Positions 37,429-47,853 of a stretch of DNA of 64,000 nucleotides are shown in pieces. A model generated the notes under the pieces. That model was given only the letters and a program-made list of their open reading frames with translations. It was not told the origin of the DNA and did not search any database. Source of the DNA: Geobacillus icigianus (GTDB lineage: Bacteria; Bacillota; Bacilli; Bacillales; Anoxybacillaceae); assembly GCF_000750005.1 (NCBI RefSeq), contig NZ_JPYA01000201.1:17461-81460 (forward strand), in the 5' to 3' direction. The stretch's first letter is position 1. Each line of letters begins with the position of its first letter. The position numbers and the translations under genes were made by a program.

Positions 37429-37578
37429 GGTCGTCATCCCCTTTGCGGCAAAATGATCAGGCCAACGTCTTACTATTCGCCGTTTCGGCGAAAAATCCTG
37501 CTTTTTGTTTTTTCTTGTCCGCCCTGCCGTTTGCCGTTACAATAAACGTAGAACAGCGGACGGAAGGAGGACGGACCG

Positions 37579-37671
37579 TTGTCGCGCAAAACGCAAAAAT
37601 TTATTGTCTATTTGATGCTCGCTTGCATGCTGCTGACGACGCTCCTTGCCGGCATCAGCATGTGGTTTTAG
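37579..37671 (+). CDS. prli42: Stressosome-associated miniprotein Prli42
   Basis: A 30-residue single-span membrane protein: MSRKTQKFIVYLML then a hydrophobic stretch ending LLAGISMWF. This matches the conserved Prli42 family of Firmicutes, which in Listeria anchors the stressosome to the membrane. The start is TTG at 37579, eight bases after GGAGG. It is divergent from mce. The identification rests on length, basic N-terminus and the LLAGISM ending. Confidence 0.75.
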   Translation: MSRKTQKFIVYLMLACMLLTTLLAGISMWF

Positions 37672-37803
37672 CTTCATCACTACCTGTTGAAACAGCTAGG
37701 GCGCAGGTGTTTCGTGGCGCCGATGAAAGCCGCCTTCGGAACGAAAAGAAACGGAAACGCCCCAGCCTTTTCCGGCGGGAGCACTCTTTGCGCCTAGACG
37801 TCA

Positions 37804-37841
37804 AACACCGCAAGCTCCAAAGCAAGGGAGCTTGCGGTGTT
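37804..37841 (-). terminator. Strong hairpin at the end of the ykuD-like gene
   Basis: AACACCGCAAGCTCC and GGAGCTTGCGGTGTT, a perfect 15-bp stem with an 8-base loop, touching the stop codon. The T run is short. The gap 37672-37803 holds no other feature. Confidence 0.7.
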
Positions 37842-38347
37842 CATCGAACCGCTCCGTATCGTTTTGCAATGGCAAAAAACGGCTCATGGCTGCGGAGAAT
37901 GAGCACGCGGGCGCCGATCGGCACTCGTTCGTACAAATGCTCGACATCGCGGTTGTGCATGCGCACGCACCCTTGCGAAACGTAGCTGCCAATCGAGGCC
38001 GGGTTGTTTGTTCCATGAACGCCGTAAATGCGCCCGTCCGTCCCGCGCGCGTTAAAGCCGATCCATCTCGTGCCAAGCGGATTGTTCGGCGCTCCGCCCG
38101 GGATGCCTTTTTTCCGATAATACGGGTTTTCCGCCTTCACCGTGACGGTAAACAGCCCTTCCGGCGTCAGTTCAGCATTCACCCCCGTCGCCACCGGATA
38201 AACGGCCTCAATCCGGCCGTCGCGGACGAGCGCAAGTTTGTTGATCGCTTTGTTCACGATCACAAGCGGCTTCGTCTCCGCCCCCGTCCGAAACGGCGTC
38301 CCCACCAGCACAGCAAGCAACAAACCTACCAGCAACGATCTACGCAT
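37841..38347 (-). CDS. L,D-transpeptidase (YkuD domain), secreted
   Basis: A 168-residue cell-wall enzyme. Signal peptide at residues 1-24 (RRSLLVGLLLAVLVGTPF), then one YkuD domain with the active-site motif HGTNNPASIGSYVSQGCVRM, where the Cys is the nucleophile and the His its partner. It makes or edits 3-3 peptidoglycan cross-links or attaches proteins. AAAGGG is eight bases before ATG 38347. There is no LysM domain, unlike B. subtilis YkuD. Confidence 0.9.
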   Translation of the reverse strand: MRRSLLVGLLLAVLVGTPFRTGAETKPLVIVNKAINKLALVRDGRIEAVYPVATGVNAELTPEGLFTVTVKAENPYYRKKGIPGGAPNNPLGTRWIGFNARGTDGRIYGVHGTNNPASIGSYVSQGCVRMHNRDVEHLYERVPIGARVLILRSHEPFFAIAKRYGAVR

Positions 38348-38417
38348 ATCAGTCACCCTTTGCGGCGTTTGGCTTTAGTGTGTGCCAACAAAAGCGGGCG
38401 TATGCGCCGCCTTTCGG

Positions 38418-39398
38418 TCAACCAAGCGACGGCCACCGCCGTTTTTCCGGTTCATTTTTCGGACGGAACTCGCTTTTAATCAGCAAATATCGCTCCAATT
38501 CGCGCACCAAATGAAACAGCGCCGCCCGCTCCTCAAACTGTTCGCGGGTCGTTGGCAGCGGCATTTCCTTAAATTCCTCGCGCATCGCCGAAAGACGCCG
38601 CAAAAACCGAGCAGCTGTATTTCCCGGGTGAATGGCATCGCTTAGTTCGTCGATAAAATCAGCGATCATCATCCGCTGCTCAACCGTGTACGTCAGCGAC
38701 GTCACCAGCGGAAGCATATGCTCGATGATTTCCAGCTGCCGCTCGCGCATCCGGAAGTAGCGGACGTACTCGTCTTCGTTCCGCCATAGCTGGTTGTCGG
38801 CGTGGCGCATCGCGAGCGTTTTCGCCCGCTCAAGCATCTCCGCGGCAAGCGGCAGCTCCTTCCCGTCCCAATCGAGCTCATTCGTGCGCAAATAGCGCAC
38901 GATTTCTTTTAAAATGATGCGAAACAAATCCTCGACAATGTGCTGGTACTCTTTGAGCTGCTTCTCGGCGCTCGGCATGTACATGTTGACGATGAGCGCC
39001 ACCCCGATGCCGACAGCGACCAGCAGCAGCTCATTGACGACCCATTCCCATGTGATCTCCTTGGCCGCATACAAATGCAAAATGATCACCGAACTGGTCG
39101 CAATGCCTTCGTTGACTTTCAGCCGAACCGTCACCGGAATAAACACTAACAGCAGCAGCCCGATCGTCCACGGATGGTAGCCGAAGACGGCAAAAAACAA
39201 CGCCGCAAACCCGATCGCGACAACACACGCCGCCAAACGGGCCCGCGCGGTCTCCAGCGACCGCTTTTTCGTCACTTGAACGCACAAAATGACGATAATG
39301 CCGGCAGAAGCGAAGTTGTGAAGGCCGACCAACTGAGCGATGGCGATCGCCAGCGCCGTACCGACCGCCGTTTTCAACGTCCGATAGCCGATTTTCAT
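38418..39398 (-). CDS. yqjA: YqjA-like membrane protein, aromatic acid exporter family
   Basis: A 326-residue protein with about five or six N-terminal membrane helices (residues 10-150: TALAIAIAQLVGL, AGIIVILCVQV, FAALFFAVFGY, IGLLLLVFIPV, LLLVAVGIGVALIV) and a long helical cytoplasmic C-terminal domain of about 170 residues. This is the ArAE / DUF939 layout of B. subtilis YqjA. AAAGGAG is nine bases before ATG 39398. It is the last core gene before the defence island; substrate unknown. Confidence 0.82.
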   Translation of the reverse strand: MKIGYRTLKTAVGTALAIAIAQLVGLHNFASAGIIVILCVQVTKKRSLETARARLAACVVAIGFAALFFAVFGYHPWTIGLLLLVFIPVTVRLKVNEGIATSSVIILHLYAAKEITWEWVVNELLLVAVGIGVALIVNMYMPSAEKQLKEYQHIVEDLFRIILKEIVRYLRTNELDWDGKELPLAAEMLERAKTLAMRHADNQLWRNEDEYVRYFRMRERQLEIIEHMLPLVTSLTYTVEQRMMIADFIDELSDAIHPGNTAARFLRRLSAMREEFKEMPLPTTREQFEERAALFHLVRELERYLLIKSEFRPKNEPEKRRWPSLG

Positions 39399-39540
39399 CG
39401 CGCGTCTCCTTTGCCAATGGTTGCCGACTTCATTGTACCGATGACGGCGCTTTCGATGCAAGATGACATTGCGTGAGTTGAGTATATCCTAAATAAATCC
39501 ATTCCTCTTTTTGAGCGGCTAGCATTGATTCTAACCATCC

Positions 39541-42500
39541 TCAAACGAGCAACTGTTGTTTGCGTTCTACAACATTTAAATATACATTGGGCAAATCATG
39601 CAAAACTTCATAAGCCGAAACATACGCAATAGCAGGATGGCTGTATGCGCATACCAACATCCTTTCTATATTATTTTTTGCGCCAATTAAGCGATTCCCT
39701 TTCGATTTGACTTTAATGAGATATTGTCCTCCTTCTTCGAATTCCTCGAATTTTTCATTGTGTATTTCTAACATGCGCTTAATAGGGGCTAACACTTTTT
39801 GTTGTTCCGTTAATGTTAATGCCTTCAATTCACCTTTAACGATATAATCAAGCAACTCTAAGGCGACAAAACGATTTAACTGATGATGATAAAATTGATT
39901 GGAGTAATGTCTTAAGCATTTATAGCAAGATGTCTCGCAATGGTTTTCGCATTCATGCAAAATTTCCCTTGCCATTTTAATAATATCAGGGAGCATTTCC
40001 CCTGCAATGTGTGAATACCCAGCTCCCCCGGATAAAGTATCAAACAGATAAACATCGGCTTGATACAGATGTTGTGGACTTTTTGTTTCTAATGGAAGAA
40101 TGCGATATCCTGACAGCAATTCATTATAATCGATGTCCAATACCCGGCTTGCAGCCAATACGAGCGCCTCGCCAATCGTCTTCAAACCGTCATGAACCCA
40201 TTGATGATTCGGGTGAAAATCGACTTTTTCATCAAAACTCATCCGCAATAGTAATAAATCAGAGTTAAATATATTTCCAAGAAACACTTTCATAATACTT
40301 CCTCTACAGCGGCTATCCCTTTGACCAAGATGTGTTTTCAACCTGTAAGGTACATCATGGGCCAATTTATGTTCACTCTCCCCTGCTGGCCAAATAGCCC
40401 CACAGTCCGTGCAGATTTCGAATCCTTCCTGTCGATCCGTCCCCTTATTCATGACGATAAGCTGTTTGTTCATCTCATTAGCATATTGAAGCCGTTCTGA
40501 ACCTGAATAAGCCTTCAAACTTAGTTTTTCGCCAGACACAGGAATAGGTAACTGAGGAGGAACTGCATAGGTGAATTCCTGTTCCCTATCTCCTTCCTTC
40601 ACCTCCATCCCTTTCTCAGGCGAAAACCCCGTTGGTCGCAACAATGGACTGTTTTTCAACTCACCACCACACACTGAACATTTTTTTGTTTGGATTGGAT
40701 CTAAAGAAACAAATAAGCACGATTCACAATAGGTGATAACCGGCAAACTGTCAAGCAACAAATCTTTAGCCGGTTTTAACGGATCGTGTGGATTAGGTAC
40801 ATAAATTCCCCCTATTCGATATGTTTTCTTATCAACAACAATTTGTCTTCCTGGCGCATACTCGCTCAACGCTCTGTTTATCTCCAATTGCGGTCGTTGT
40901 TTAACGATTATTCTCCCCGTTCTTTCATCCTTTCCTTCAATGTAAAAACTGCATAAATCTTGTGGAAATGCATAGGTTGGAAGCAAGCCGTGATTGAACA
41001 AAAAATCGAGAAATTTATCGTTCGGATTTACTTCCGCTATATCGTCACCATCGATGGGTTGTATTGTATGTTTGACTTTCTCATAATTCCGTTCCAACTC
41101 GCTTACTAGCTCATTACATGCTTCCTTAACAATATACCATTTTCGCTCTACCATATCCCCCCCTAATATTCCTTCTGTCGAAACAACCTCATCCGGAATC
41201 AAGTCAAAAATCACCGGGTAGTCGCGAAAACGACAGGCTATATTGTCATTCAGCCATTTTTTAAACTGCTCATAATTAAAAGGCGGAGTACCTTCAAAAA
41301 ATGATTTTGTATCACCTAACGAACTGCTGAGAATGCTTGACGCAACGGCACTTGTAGAAACGTTTTCATGAAAATACGTTTGAATGAGAAATGCGTTCAA
41401 ATGCCTTTTGGTGATTTTTTTATTATCAATATAAACAATGGGTTTGCGAGCCGAACCGCTGATCATTTTTTCAGGCTGTTGAAAATAATAATAATCGTGC
41501 GGCCCTCCCTGGGCATAAGTAACTACGGTCGATAAAGCCGTTCCCCTCCGTCCAGCACGTCCCGCACGCTGCTGGTAGTTCTCCCGTTGTGGCGGAACAT
41601 TTCGTAGTCCAACGGCAGTCAGTGAACCGATGTCGACGCCGACTTCCATTGTGGTTGTACAGCTTAAAATATCGACAGGTCCTTCCAAAACATCTAATAT
41701 GATATCTTGGAACCGCAATTCGTACTCTTCTGTTGTTGCGATCGCTATTTTCGCATCCTTTTGCGACAGTTGAGCGGTATGCTCTTCAACGGTGATGTTC
41801 GAAATTTTCTCATGGTTTGTCAATATTTTTTGTATAGGTGAACGCCAAAATCCTTTTTCTGAATCCAACCGTTTACTGTTCACGTTTAATATCTCGATAT
41901 TTTCCGATAAACAATTCACACATTTGTTTTTTGCTGCAACGATATTCATTTCTTTGCAATCATTGCATTTATACCAAGTTGTATAAATGCCGGGAATCAG
42001 TTTTAATTTTCTAGGAGATAAATAATATCTCCCTTCCGACTCTGTACACAATTTAAACAATGCATCGACAATTTCCTTCTTATGCTCCTCACTTTGAACA
42101 TAAAGATGAATGATATTCTCTAAGTTTTTCGGTATATAACCTTTCTCAACTCCCCAATCATCGCCCCCGAACCCTCTAATCTTCAGCCTCTCATAGAAAT
42201 GAATGGTTGAATCTATGGCCACTCTATCCAGCATTTCTTGAATGAACAGCATAGTCAGTACATAAATGTCTTCCTTCGACAATATCTCTTTTAGCTTTCT
42301 TTCTACTCTTGCCATTTCTCTTTTAACAGGCTCTACGTAGCCTGTGGCCGTTGTATAAACCGAGTAGAGTGGATGGCAAAGCTGGCGAAGAAGTTCTGTT
42401 TTGAAACGAGGCAGCAGTTCAATGTCGCCGTTTTCAATCAGCTCCTCATAGTCGCCATCAAAATCCTCGTGTAAAATTTGAACATGATAGGCCAACGATT

Positions 42501-44901
42501 TTCGATCCTGTCCTTCAAAAAAGTATAATTTATGCTCATCAATCACTTGCAACAACGAACAATATAAAGCGCCGCTCAGTTTCGGTTCAATATCTTGATC
42601 AATTAATTTTTGAGCCGCCAATAAAATGGACTGTCTAAAAGAGTCGAGCTCTACTTCATGGGGAATATCCCTAGCAAGACGTGCAGCCTTTTGGCGTCCG
42701 TCAGAAAACAGTAGCACTTTCCGTCCCTCATTAGGCAATTGTTTATTCAGCTTTACAGGAGGTTGCAATAAAAATTGCTCGCGAACTAAATTAGCAAAAG
42801 GCTGCTCACCTTTTGTTTTTAAGTCCGTAATCGTTCCCTGCACTTTTCTCATACAGCACGGACATTGTTGGAATGTAATTGTTTGCTTTTTCTTTTTGTT
42901 CTTATTTGTCTCATCATGAGGCAAATACAATTTTAGATAACCTTCAGGATCTTCCGGCGGCGACTTCATTAAATATCCCGTCCTGATATCGAGCCATACA
43001 GGACGCACCGATCGTTCTCCTTTTTGTATTTTTTCATAGGGCGGTTCAACCAGCAAGTGAATCTCTGTCAACTCCTCGCCAACAATGCCTTTCCCTTTTT
43101 CAGCCCATAAATAGTTGCCGTCCTTTTTCGATATATACCCTCGAATAAACGCAGTTCCACATTTTCGATGGGTAAGCAATTCGTAGACCCTTGCTTCCTT
43201 GCTGCAAGTACATTGTAATTTCGGAGAATCATACATTTTTCCTAAAATCGAATTGTTTCCTTTTACTCTTTTTTCCTCACATTTCGGATTGGTGCAAACA
43301 TAAATGCCTGATACACCTTTAAAGAATAAATGGATCCTTACCGGCAATAACACTCGCTCTTTATCCTTCGCTGCATTGGCCAACATTAATAAATGGCTCG
43401 TCGCTTTTTGGGCCGTTTTCATATCGACACTTGGAAATACCAACTTGGCAATATCGCTGAACTTTTTAGCATTTCCGCTTATTTGTTCAATAATTAATTC
43501 GAGCGGTCCAAAACCGTCTAAACTTTTATATAGATACGACGGCAGCTCATCTAAATTATGTGGGACATCTCCCCATCCAAGCCGCTTTGCTACAGCCTCG
43601 AGATTCGACCGCAATGTATCGTACTGATGAATGCGATTGGTAAACTGCTCGCTGTCTAGCAAGGCGAATGCATAGGCCTCTTCTGTCGTGCCAATTCTTC
43701 CGGGCTTTCTTTTTTCTTTCACTCCTTTGATCAACTTAAACGAACGTTTTTTCAGTTTACCCGTTAATTGTTCAGCAAATTCAATAGCCGCCGAATCATC
43801 ATCCTCCGCGCCCAAACTTGCACTCGTTAGAATGCAGCGCAATCGATCGCGTGTAATTCCTAATCTTGCCTGCAGCCTTCTAATGAGTAGAGCCACCTCT
43901 GCACCGCTCGTTCCCCGGTACATATGCGCCTCATCAAGTACTAGAATCAATGTGTTCGCTTCATCTTCTGCGAGCCATTGTCTTGTTTTCTCCCAAATTG
44001 GCCGCTCAATCGGGCGCATCAACATATACTCCAGCATGGAATAGTTCGTTACCAAAATATCCGGGGGAATCGTTTGCATCTCGTGTCTAGTAAACAATTC
44101 CCGGTCATCAGGAGAGGTCAAATATCGAGATTTCCAGTCGCCTCTTTTGCCTGAACAGAAGTTTGTTAAATTTTTCGCTATCCATTTTCCTCTTTTTTTC
44201 ATTTCCAGCGCTAGCTGTGGCCGATTCTTTTCAATATCCAAATAATAGTCAATAATCTCCTTCAACTGGTAGTCGTCTTTTTCCTTTGTCCGCTCTCCCG
44301 GGTAAGGTGTTCTTGATGTGTACATACCGAATAATGGATGACGACCAAAATGATCTCGAAAGTACTTGGACACTCTCTCATCACCAAAAAGCTGGCGCAA
44401 TCTTGTGATTTGATCGCTGACTAGCGCATTCATCGGATAAAGTATTAACGCCCGAACCGCATGTGTTTGAAACTGCTCCCTTCTATTAAATCCTTCATCA
44501 ATTAATGAGTTTAAAATGGGATGTAAGAATGATTCCGTTTTACCTGAGCCGGTTCCAGTCGCTACAACTAAATCATGTCCGTCCACTAAAAATGATTCAA
44601 GCGCCTCCTGCTGATGGACGTACGGCCTCTTATAAATTCCTACACTAGGAAATAACTCCGAAAAATAAGTCATTGCTTCTTTGCAATGAGCAGGCAAATT
44701 CATCTGCTCGTAGGTAGGCCCCAGCTCATAAACAGGAGTGGCCTCAATATACGGCTCCTTCGAAATAACCCCTGGTGAATCCAATAACTCTCTACGCTCT
44801 AACAGCAAAGAGGGATGACTGATTGGATATTGCGCTTCAATATATTCGCGCAATTTTTGATGCAGCCGCGCAGAAACAGAGTTAATGGTAAATTCCATCA
44901 T
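39541..44901 (-). CDS. DruE-like DEAH helicase with DUF1998-type C-terminus
   Basis: A 1786-residue superfamily 2 helicase. Q-like RPYVHQQEA at 92-100, Walker A ATGTGSGKT at 114-122, motif Ia LYPMNALVSDQ, Walker B VLDEAH at 321-326, motif III TSAS at 359-362. A long insert follows with cysteine clusters near 530-590 and 975-1005, then motif V/VI (MEVGVDIGSLTAVGLRNV, QQRAGRAGRRG) near 1095-1125. The C-terminus has another zinc cluster (CESC...CSVC, near 1390) and an MrfA-like end, DTLSGGAGYS (near 1620) and CENHCETSCYKCLRHYSNQ (near 1650). Size and order match Druantia DruE better than DISARM DrmA, which is shorter with DUF1998 on a separate protein. Its start overlaps the previous stop (ATGA). 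AT-richer than core genes. Confidence 0.85.
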   Translation of the reverse strand: MMEFTINSVSARLHQKLREYIEAQYPISHPSLLLERRELLDSPGVISKEPYIEATPVYELGPTYEQMNLPAHCKEAMTYFSELFPSVGIYKRPYVHQQEALESFLVDGHDLVVATGTGSGKTESFLHPILNSLIDEGFNRREQFQTHAVRALILYPMNALVSDQITRLRQLFGDERVSKYFRDHFGRHPLFGMYTSRTPYPGERTKEKDDYQLKEIIDYYLDIEKNRPQLALEMKKRGKWIAKNLTNFCSGKRGDWKSRYLTSPDDRELFTRHEMQTIPPDILVTNYSMLEYMLMRPIERPIWEKTRQWLAEDEANTLILVLDEAHMYRGTSGAEVALLIRRLQARLGITRDRLRCILTSASLGAEDDDSAAIEFAEQLTGKLKKRSFKLIKGVKEKRKPGRIGTTEEAYAFALLDSEQFTNRIHQYDTLRSNLEAVAKRLGWGDVPHNLDELPSYLYKSLDGFGPLELIIEQISGNAKKFSDIAKLVFPSVDMKTAQKATSHLLMLANAAKDKERVLLPVRIHLFFKGVSGIYVCTNPKCEEKRVKGNNSILGKMYDSPKLQCTCSKEARVYELLTHRKCGTAFIRGYISKKDGNYLWAEKGKGIVGEELTEIHLLVEPPYEKIQKGERSVRPVWLDIRTGYLMKSPPEDPEGYLKLYLPHDETNKNKKKKQTITFQQCPCCMRKVQGTITDLKTKGEQPFANLVREQFLLQPPVKLNKQLPNEGRKVLLFSDGRQKAARLARDIPHEVELDSFRQSILLAAQKLIDQDIEPKLSGALYCSLLQVIDEHKLYFFEGQDRKSLAYHVQILHEDFDGDYEELIENGDIELLPRFKTELLRQLCHPLYSVYTTATGYVEPVKREMARVERKLKEILSKEDIYVLTMLFIQEMLDRVAIDSTIHFYERLKIRGFGGDDWGVEKGYIPKNLENIIHLYVQSEEHKKEIVDALFKLCTESEGRYYLSPRKLKLIPGIYTTWYKCNDCKEMNIVAAKNKCVNCLSENIEILNVNSKRLDSEKGFWRSPIQKILTNHEKISNITVEEHTAQLSQKDAKIAIATTEEYELRFQDIILDVLEGPVDILSCTTTMEVGVDIGSLTAVGLRNVPPQRENYQQRAGRAGRRGTALSTVVTYAQGGPHDYYYFQQPEKMISGSARKPIVYIDNKKITKRHLNAFLIQTYFHENVSTSAVASSILSSSLGDTKSFFEGTPPFNYEQFKKWLNDNIACRFRDYPVIFDLIPDEVVSTEGILGGDMVERKWYIVKEACNELVSELERNYEKVKHTIQPIDGDDIAEVNPNDKFLDFLFNHGLLPTYAFPQDLCSFYIEGKDERTGRIIVKQRPQLEINRALSEYAPGRQIVVDKKTYRIGGIYVPNPHDPLKPAKDLLLDSLPVITYCESCLFVSLDPIQTKKCSVCGGELKNSPLLRPTGFSPEKGMEVKEGDREQEFTYAVPPQLPIPVSGEKLSLKAYSGSERLQYANEMNKQLIVMNKGTDRQEGFEICTDCGAIWPAGESEHKLAHDVPYRLKTHLGQRDSRCRGSIMKVFLGNIFNSDLLLLRMSFDEKVDFHPNHQWVHDGLKTIGEALVLAASRVLDIDYNELLSGYRILPLETKSPQHLYQADVYLFDTLSGGAGYSHIAGEMLPDIIKMAREILHECENHCETSCYKCLRHYSNQFYHHQLNRFVALELLDYIVKGELKALTLTEQQKVLAPIKRMLEIHNEKFEEFEEGGQYLIKVKSKGNRLIGAKNNIERMLVCAYSHPAIAYVSAYEVLHDLPNVYLNVVERKQQLLV

Positions 44902-45851
44902 TCCATTTCAACTCCTTCCCATCGTATTGAATCCTCACCAATCCCCAAACGCCGCAAAATCCAAATAAAATCTGAATAATGCCACAAAGGCACAATCCAC
45001 TCAACCAGTTTGATAAAAGAAAGGGGAAAACAAAAAAGCATCGCCATCTTCTGTTCAAACATAGGAAGCTTTTTGAAAAGGCGGACATAAATAACATCCT
45101 CACGAATTTTTGCACACTTTATCGTTGTTTTCACCTGAGCCTTATACTCTAAGGCATACTTGGCCGTTTCTAAATAATATTCGGGTATCTTGTAATAACG
45201 CGCATCCCCCCTCCCCATGTTCTCAACCCAAAAGTAGAGCGGTTGACTGTTTTTTAATGCATACCTAGCAATATAACAATCAGACTTTGATACAAGATTC
45301 ATTTGAAATGGGTGCCATTTGCGCCGTTTTTGAGGCAAAAATAGTTCTGTTGGTTCATCGCTTAGTTTTACTGGGTTCTGCAATTTGAGCGTTTCGATAA
45401 ATTCATTTACAGTCGGGGAAGGCATCCATTCGTCAATCATCAACGTTGGAACATGACTCCCCTCTTCCATATAGCCGTTGCCGCATCCGTAATATTTGTC
45501 GCTCTTTCCTTCAGGGTTGCTAAGCACAACCAAGCTTTTAGACACGGGAAGTTCGACACAGCGCGGGGGCAACGGCAAATAATATCCATTGGCAAGCTTC
45601 AATATTTCCCCTAAACCAGATAACAATTCGAGCAATGACTGTGCTTCGGTTTGACCTTCTTCTTTCATAACGTTTCGAAGATCTTCAAAAAAACATCCCT
45701 TTATCAATCTTTGCAAAGGCGGGATAAGCCGCTGAAAATGCACCGCGTTCATTTTATAGTCCTCGAACGCATAAAAGTGCACCAAAGAAAGGGCATGACG
45801 TTTTATCTGTCTAAACTGTATAATTGTATCCCTCCATGCATCTGTCAACAT
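44898..45851 (-). CDS. Unrecognised protein of the DruE-like operon, 317 residues
   Basis: Soluble, mixed alpha/beta protein; no known motif or metal cluster was seen. The N-terminal 90 residues look helical (WRDTIIQFRQIKRHALSLVH); the middle has aromatic-rich strands (KYYGCGNGYMEEG, RRKWHPFQMN) and the end has IVPLWHYSDFIWILRRLGI. AAGGGGGGAG is eight bases before the ATG. Its stop overlaps the helicase start and it follows the 660-residue gene by 19 bases, so it is an obligate operon member. Position equals that of DruD in type I Druantia, but homology is not shown. Confidence 0.7.
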   Translation of the reverse strand: MLTDAWRDTIIQFRQIKRHALSLVHFYAFEDYKMNAVHFQRLIPPLQRLIKGCFFEDLRNVMKEEGQTEAQSLLELLSGLGEILKLANGYYLPLPPRCVELPVSKSLVVLSNPEGKSDKYYGCGNGYMEEGSHVPTLMIDEWMPSPTVNEFIETLKLQNPVKLSDEPTELFLPQKRRKWHPFQMNLVSKSDCYIARYALKNSQPLYFWVENMGRGDARYYKIPEYYLETAKYALEYKAQVKTTIKCAKIREDVIYVRLFKKLPMFEQKMAMLFCFPLSFIKLVEWIVPLWHYSDFIWILRRLGIGEDSIRWEGVEME

Positions 45852-45870
45852 CTCCCGAGCTCCCCCCTTA

Positions 45871-47853
45871 CTAAATCAAAATATTTTCGCTGTCAAACTC
45901 TTCTAAGATCTTTTTTGCGTGCTCACGAGCAATGTACGGCTCCAGTAGCACCTTGGTGACCCATACAGACACAGCTTCTTCCTCGAGCCGTTCATCCTCT
46001 AATAACCGAAACCATTTTTTAAATGCTTCTTTTTGTTTCGTAAACGACATGACTTCTTGCACAATTTCCACAAAATTATTGAACTCACTGGACTTTTCTT
46101 TTAATATCTTAGCTTCTACAAGTAAAGGTACAGGGATGGACCCAAAGACTAAACGGTGCGTCCTTCTTAGTAACCGAATATCAGGAGTTGTTATCATTTC
46201 ATTTGCGCTAATCACAGGCGAAAACGATAGCTTTTGAATGAACGAATCGGTCAACTCACTTTCTTCTTTTATGCTTATCAAAATCAATTCTGGCAACGAC
46301 TCATCAATAGACACGCGCCAATGGTCGAGAAACGATTGTAAATACAATTCAGCAGGCGAATTTTCAATTTGGCATAAATGAAGAGACTTTACACAATCAG
46401 GCCGTGTATAATGAGAAAAGCAATTGATCAACGTTTTATTAGTAAAATTCTTTATATCTGGAAAAACCGTTAGATGATCATTTCCTGAAACCGCCCAGCC
46501 GATTGCCTGTGACAGTTCAAAACTAAATTCTCCTTTGACCACGACTGGTTTACGAAACAAAATCGCTCCGATGATCGTTTTCGCTGTCAACCATGCTTTA
46601 TTCTCCTGCATGCCAATCATGCATAGGTTTTCTGCAATGGATGCCATTAAATGATTTATATCTTCATAATAAACTGTTGTTTCATCAACATCCTTCACCA
46701 CCCATTGCGAATGATTTCGATCGTCTGATTCATTATGCACAGAGATATTTAAGCCTAAATTCGTAAAAGGTAGTAAATCAACCAAAGTATGGAAAATATT
46801 ATCTTTCATTTCCTTAATCTTTAATTCCAATGCCTTATCGGCTTTTTTTAGTCTTTCTTCCCTTTCTTTTATCTGTCTTTCGATTTCTTCCATCTCAACG
46901 AGCAAATACTCTTTTTTTCTACGCAACTGTTCTGTTTCGTTCAATACTTTTCGATGCTCATCTTCGATTCTTGCTTTCTCCGCAGCAAGCCTTTCTTCTA
47001 ATTTATCCTCTATTTCCCTTTGAATCACTGGGTACTGTAATAATTCTTCTTCAAATTGACCAATATCTTCCTTTGTTATTTGATATTTATCCAACAACTC
47101 AACGGCTCGCATAATGCGCTCATAACGAACTTGGGGAGGGAGATCGCTAACCAATTCGGATAGCTGGCTGATGACTTTTCGTGAAATTTCCTGAACCTGT
47201 TGCTGATCTTTCAACGTTTTTAAAGCATAACGCATAATCCGATCGTTAGTGGCACAATCGAGATAATCTTCGACAGGACTCGCTAGCATCGCCGATACAA
47301 AGTATCGCTCGATCCCGACGTTCTTATCATTATATTTAACGAGATGCATCCCTTTTTTTCGTATTTCGAGCAACTTATCGTCGGACGAATCAATCACCCA
47401 TTTTTGTTCTTTTGTCTGTTTGACACGATAAGGTCCAACTAAATAATCATCGTTCGTTAAGAGTAAAATTTCTGAACTAAACTGCTGCGGGGCATCAACC
47501 CCGTTCTGAATCAAATAAACAATGTCATGATTTTGCGCAAGTGAAAACGGTATCGGAAATACCTCGTAATATTTCAAATTCTCCAATTCCTTTTTTACGA
47601 TAAACTTTGAATATACAAGTCTTCCCGCGTAGTCTTCCTCATTTCTTTCTTCGATTGTATAAAATCCCACTTTCCCTGCGTGAATGTCTTCAGGAGCAGG
47701 AGACCATATCACTTCCCCCTCACTTGGATAATGCAATCGTGCTTCCTGAACCTCAATTAACTGGTGATCGCGATATTCCGCTAAAACTTTAACAAACACA
47801 TATTTTTTATTTGGCTTTCTTTCTTTTTCGACAATCCCAAATATCGTCTTCAC
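45871..47853 (-). CDS. Coiled-coil protein of the DruE-like operon, 660 residues
   Basis: N-terminal region (1-200) of beta-rich character, a long charged coiled coil at about 280-350 (EEIERQIKEREERLKKADKA), and a C-terminal domain (about 400-600) that looks like a P-loop ATPase of the McrB kind whose Walker A site is degraded: the place of GxxGxGK(S/T) reads VVVKGEFSFELSQAI, and PELILISIKEE resembles a Walker B strand without the acidic pair. This fold guess is weak. The start is GTG at 47853, overlapping the previous stop (GTGA), with GGGGGGAG upstream. Possible counterpart of DruC. Confidence 0.7.
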   Translation of the reverse strand: MKTIFGIVEKERKPNKKYVFVKVLAEYRDHQLIEVQEARLHYPSEGEVIWSPAPEDIHAGKVGFYTIEERNEEDYAGRLVYSKFIVKKELENLKYYEVFPIPFSLAQNHDIVYLIQNGVDAPQQFSSEILLLTNDDYLVGPYRVKQTKEQKWVIDSSDDKLLEIRKKGMHLVKYNDKNVGIERYFVSAMLASPVEDYLDCATNDRIMRYALKTLKDQQQVQEISRKVISQLSELVSDLPPQVRYERIMRAVELLDKYQITKEDIGQFEEELLQYPVIQREIEDKLEERLAAEKARIEDEHRKVLNETEQLRRKKEYLLVEMEEIERQIKEREERLKKADKALELKIKEMKDNIFHTLVDLLPFTNLGLNISVHNESDDRNHSQWVVKDVDETTVYYEDINHLMASIAENLCMIGMQENKAWLTAKTIIGAILFRKPVVVKGEFSFELSQAIGWAVSGNDHLTVFPDIKNFTNKTLINCFSHYTRPDCVKSLHLCQIENSPAELYLQSFLDHWRVSIDESLPELILISIKEESELTDSFIQKLSFSPVISANEMITTPDIRLLRRTHRLVFGSIPVPLLVEAKILKEKSSEFNNFVEIVQEVMSFTKQKEAFKKWFRLLEDERLEEEAVSVWVTKVLLEPYIAREHAKKILEEFDSENILI

